DNA from: Massilia sp. UBA2709
Lineage (GTDB): Bacteria > Pseudomonadota > Gammaproteobacteria > Burkholderiales > Burkholderiaceae_D
Length of the DNA stretch: 12,109 bases
Direction: 5' to 3'
NCBI GenBank assembly: GCA_002354135.1
Contig: DEKZ01000451.1
Location: 14,017 to 26,125 of the forward strand
Positions 11,948-12,109 of the stretch are shown here, one piece after another; position 1 is the stretch's first letter; every line of letters starts with the position of its first letter. Position numbers and translations under genes: made by a program. The notes under the pieces were generated by a model. That model did no database searches. It was not told where the DNA came from and saw only the letters and a list, made by a program, of their open reading frames with translations.

Positions 11948-12109
11948 GTAGACGCTGCATGTCCGCGGCGCGTCAAATGGGACCGCCACCAATACCGCGT
12001 GATCTTGCCTGATGCGTTATCGGTTTGCCTCCAGAACCTGATCGGTTCTCGCGTTGTAGCTTAGGCACAGCCGCCGTCAATGACGCGGCGTTCCGGTGGG
12101 CACGGAGCG
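11948..12109. repeat. Non-coding tail, probable interior and cut right end of a BIME
   Basis: No gene is recognised. It contains a 6-bp hairpin agaacc/ggttct (12033-12038 with 12044-12049) and ends at ggtgggcacggagcg. That end includes gtgggcac (12096-12103), the expected left arm of an inverted partner to the REP at 11922. The rest of that hairpin would lie past the window edge. The core between the two differs from the cores of the units at 1-214. Confidence 0.5.

Overview
The window looks like chromosomal DNA from a high-GC betaproteobacterium, most likely Burkholderiales and probably an Oxalobacteraceae/Massilia-type genome. The reasons are the strong G/C preference at third codon positions, the gene order mlaF-mlaE-mlaD-mlaA-mlaC-mlaB in a single run, and abundant short GTAGGGTGGGC-type hairpin repeats. 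The genus is an inference from style, not from a database match.

Layout, left to right. Positions 1-214 hold two tandem, roughly 105-nt REP/BIME-like repeat units. Positions 258-1192 are a small module with a 13-nt perfect inverted repeat at its ends, enclosing a REP-associated tyrosine transposase (RAYT) gene. After a likely promoter comes the glutamate synthase pair gltB (1315-6036) and gltD (6172-7635). They are separated by a 135-nt spacer with strong hairpins, one of them a modified member of the same REP family, and they end at a clear intrinsic terminator. A 359-nt non-coding gap follows, with an unusual AT-rich cluster of palindromes. Six genes of the Mla lipid-transport system (7995-11909) then run in one direction with ATGA overlaps or short gaps. 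The window closes with another REP hairpin and what looks like the start of its inverted partner, cut by the window edge.

Function. GltB and GltD form NADPH-dependent glutamate synthase: GltD feeds electrons from NADPH to GltB, which turns glutamine plus 2-oxoglutarate into two glutamates. The Mla genes encode an outer-membrane lipoprotein (MlaA), a periplasmic carrier (MlaC) and an inner-membrane ABC complex (MlaF, MlaE, MlaD, MlaB), which together move phospholipid between the membranes to keep the outer leaflet asymmetric. The core genes are ordinary and intact.

I see no clearly new multi-gene system. The points worth a second look are the RAYT protein, which appears to have Phe where the catalytic Tyr is expected; the GTAG-headed REP hairpins at several places around it; the nested repeat ends of the RAYT module next to the gltB promoter; the nested hairpin between gltB and gltD; and the palindrome cluster upstream of the mla operon.
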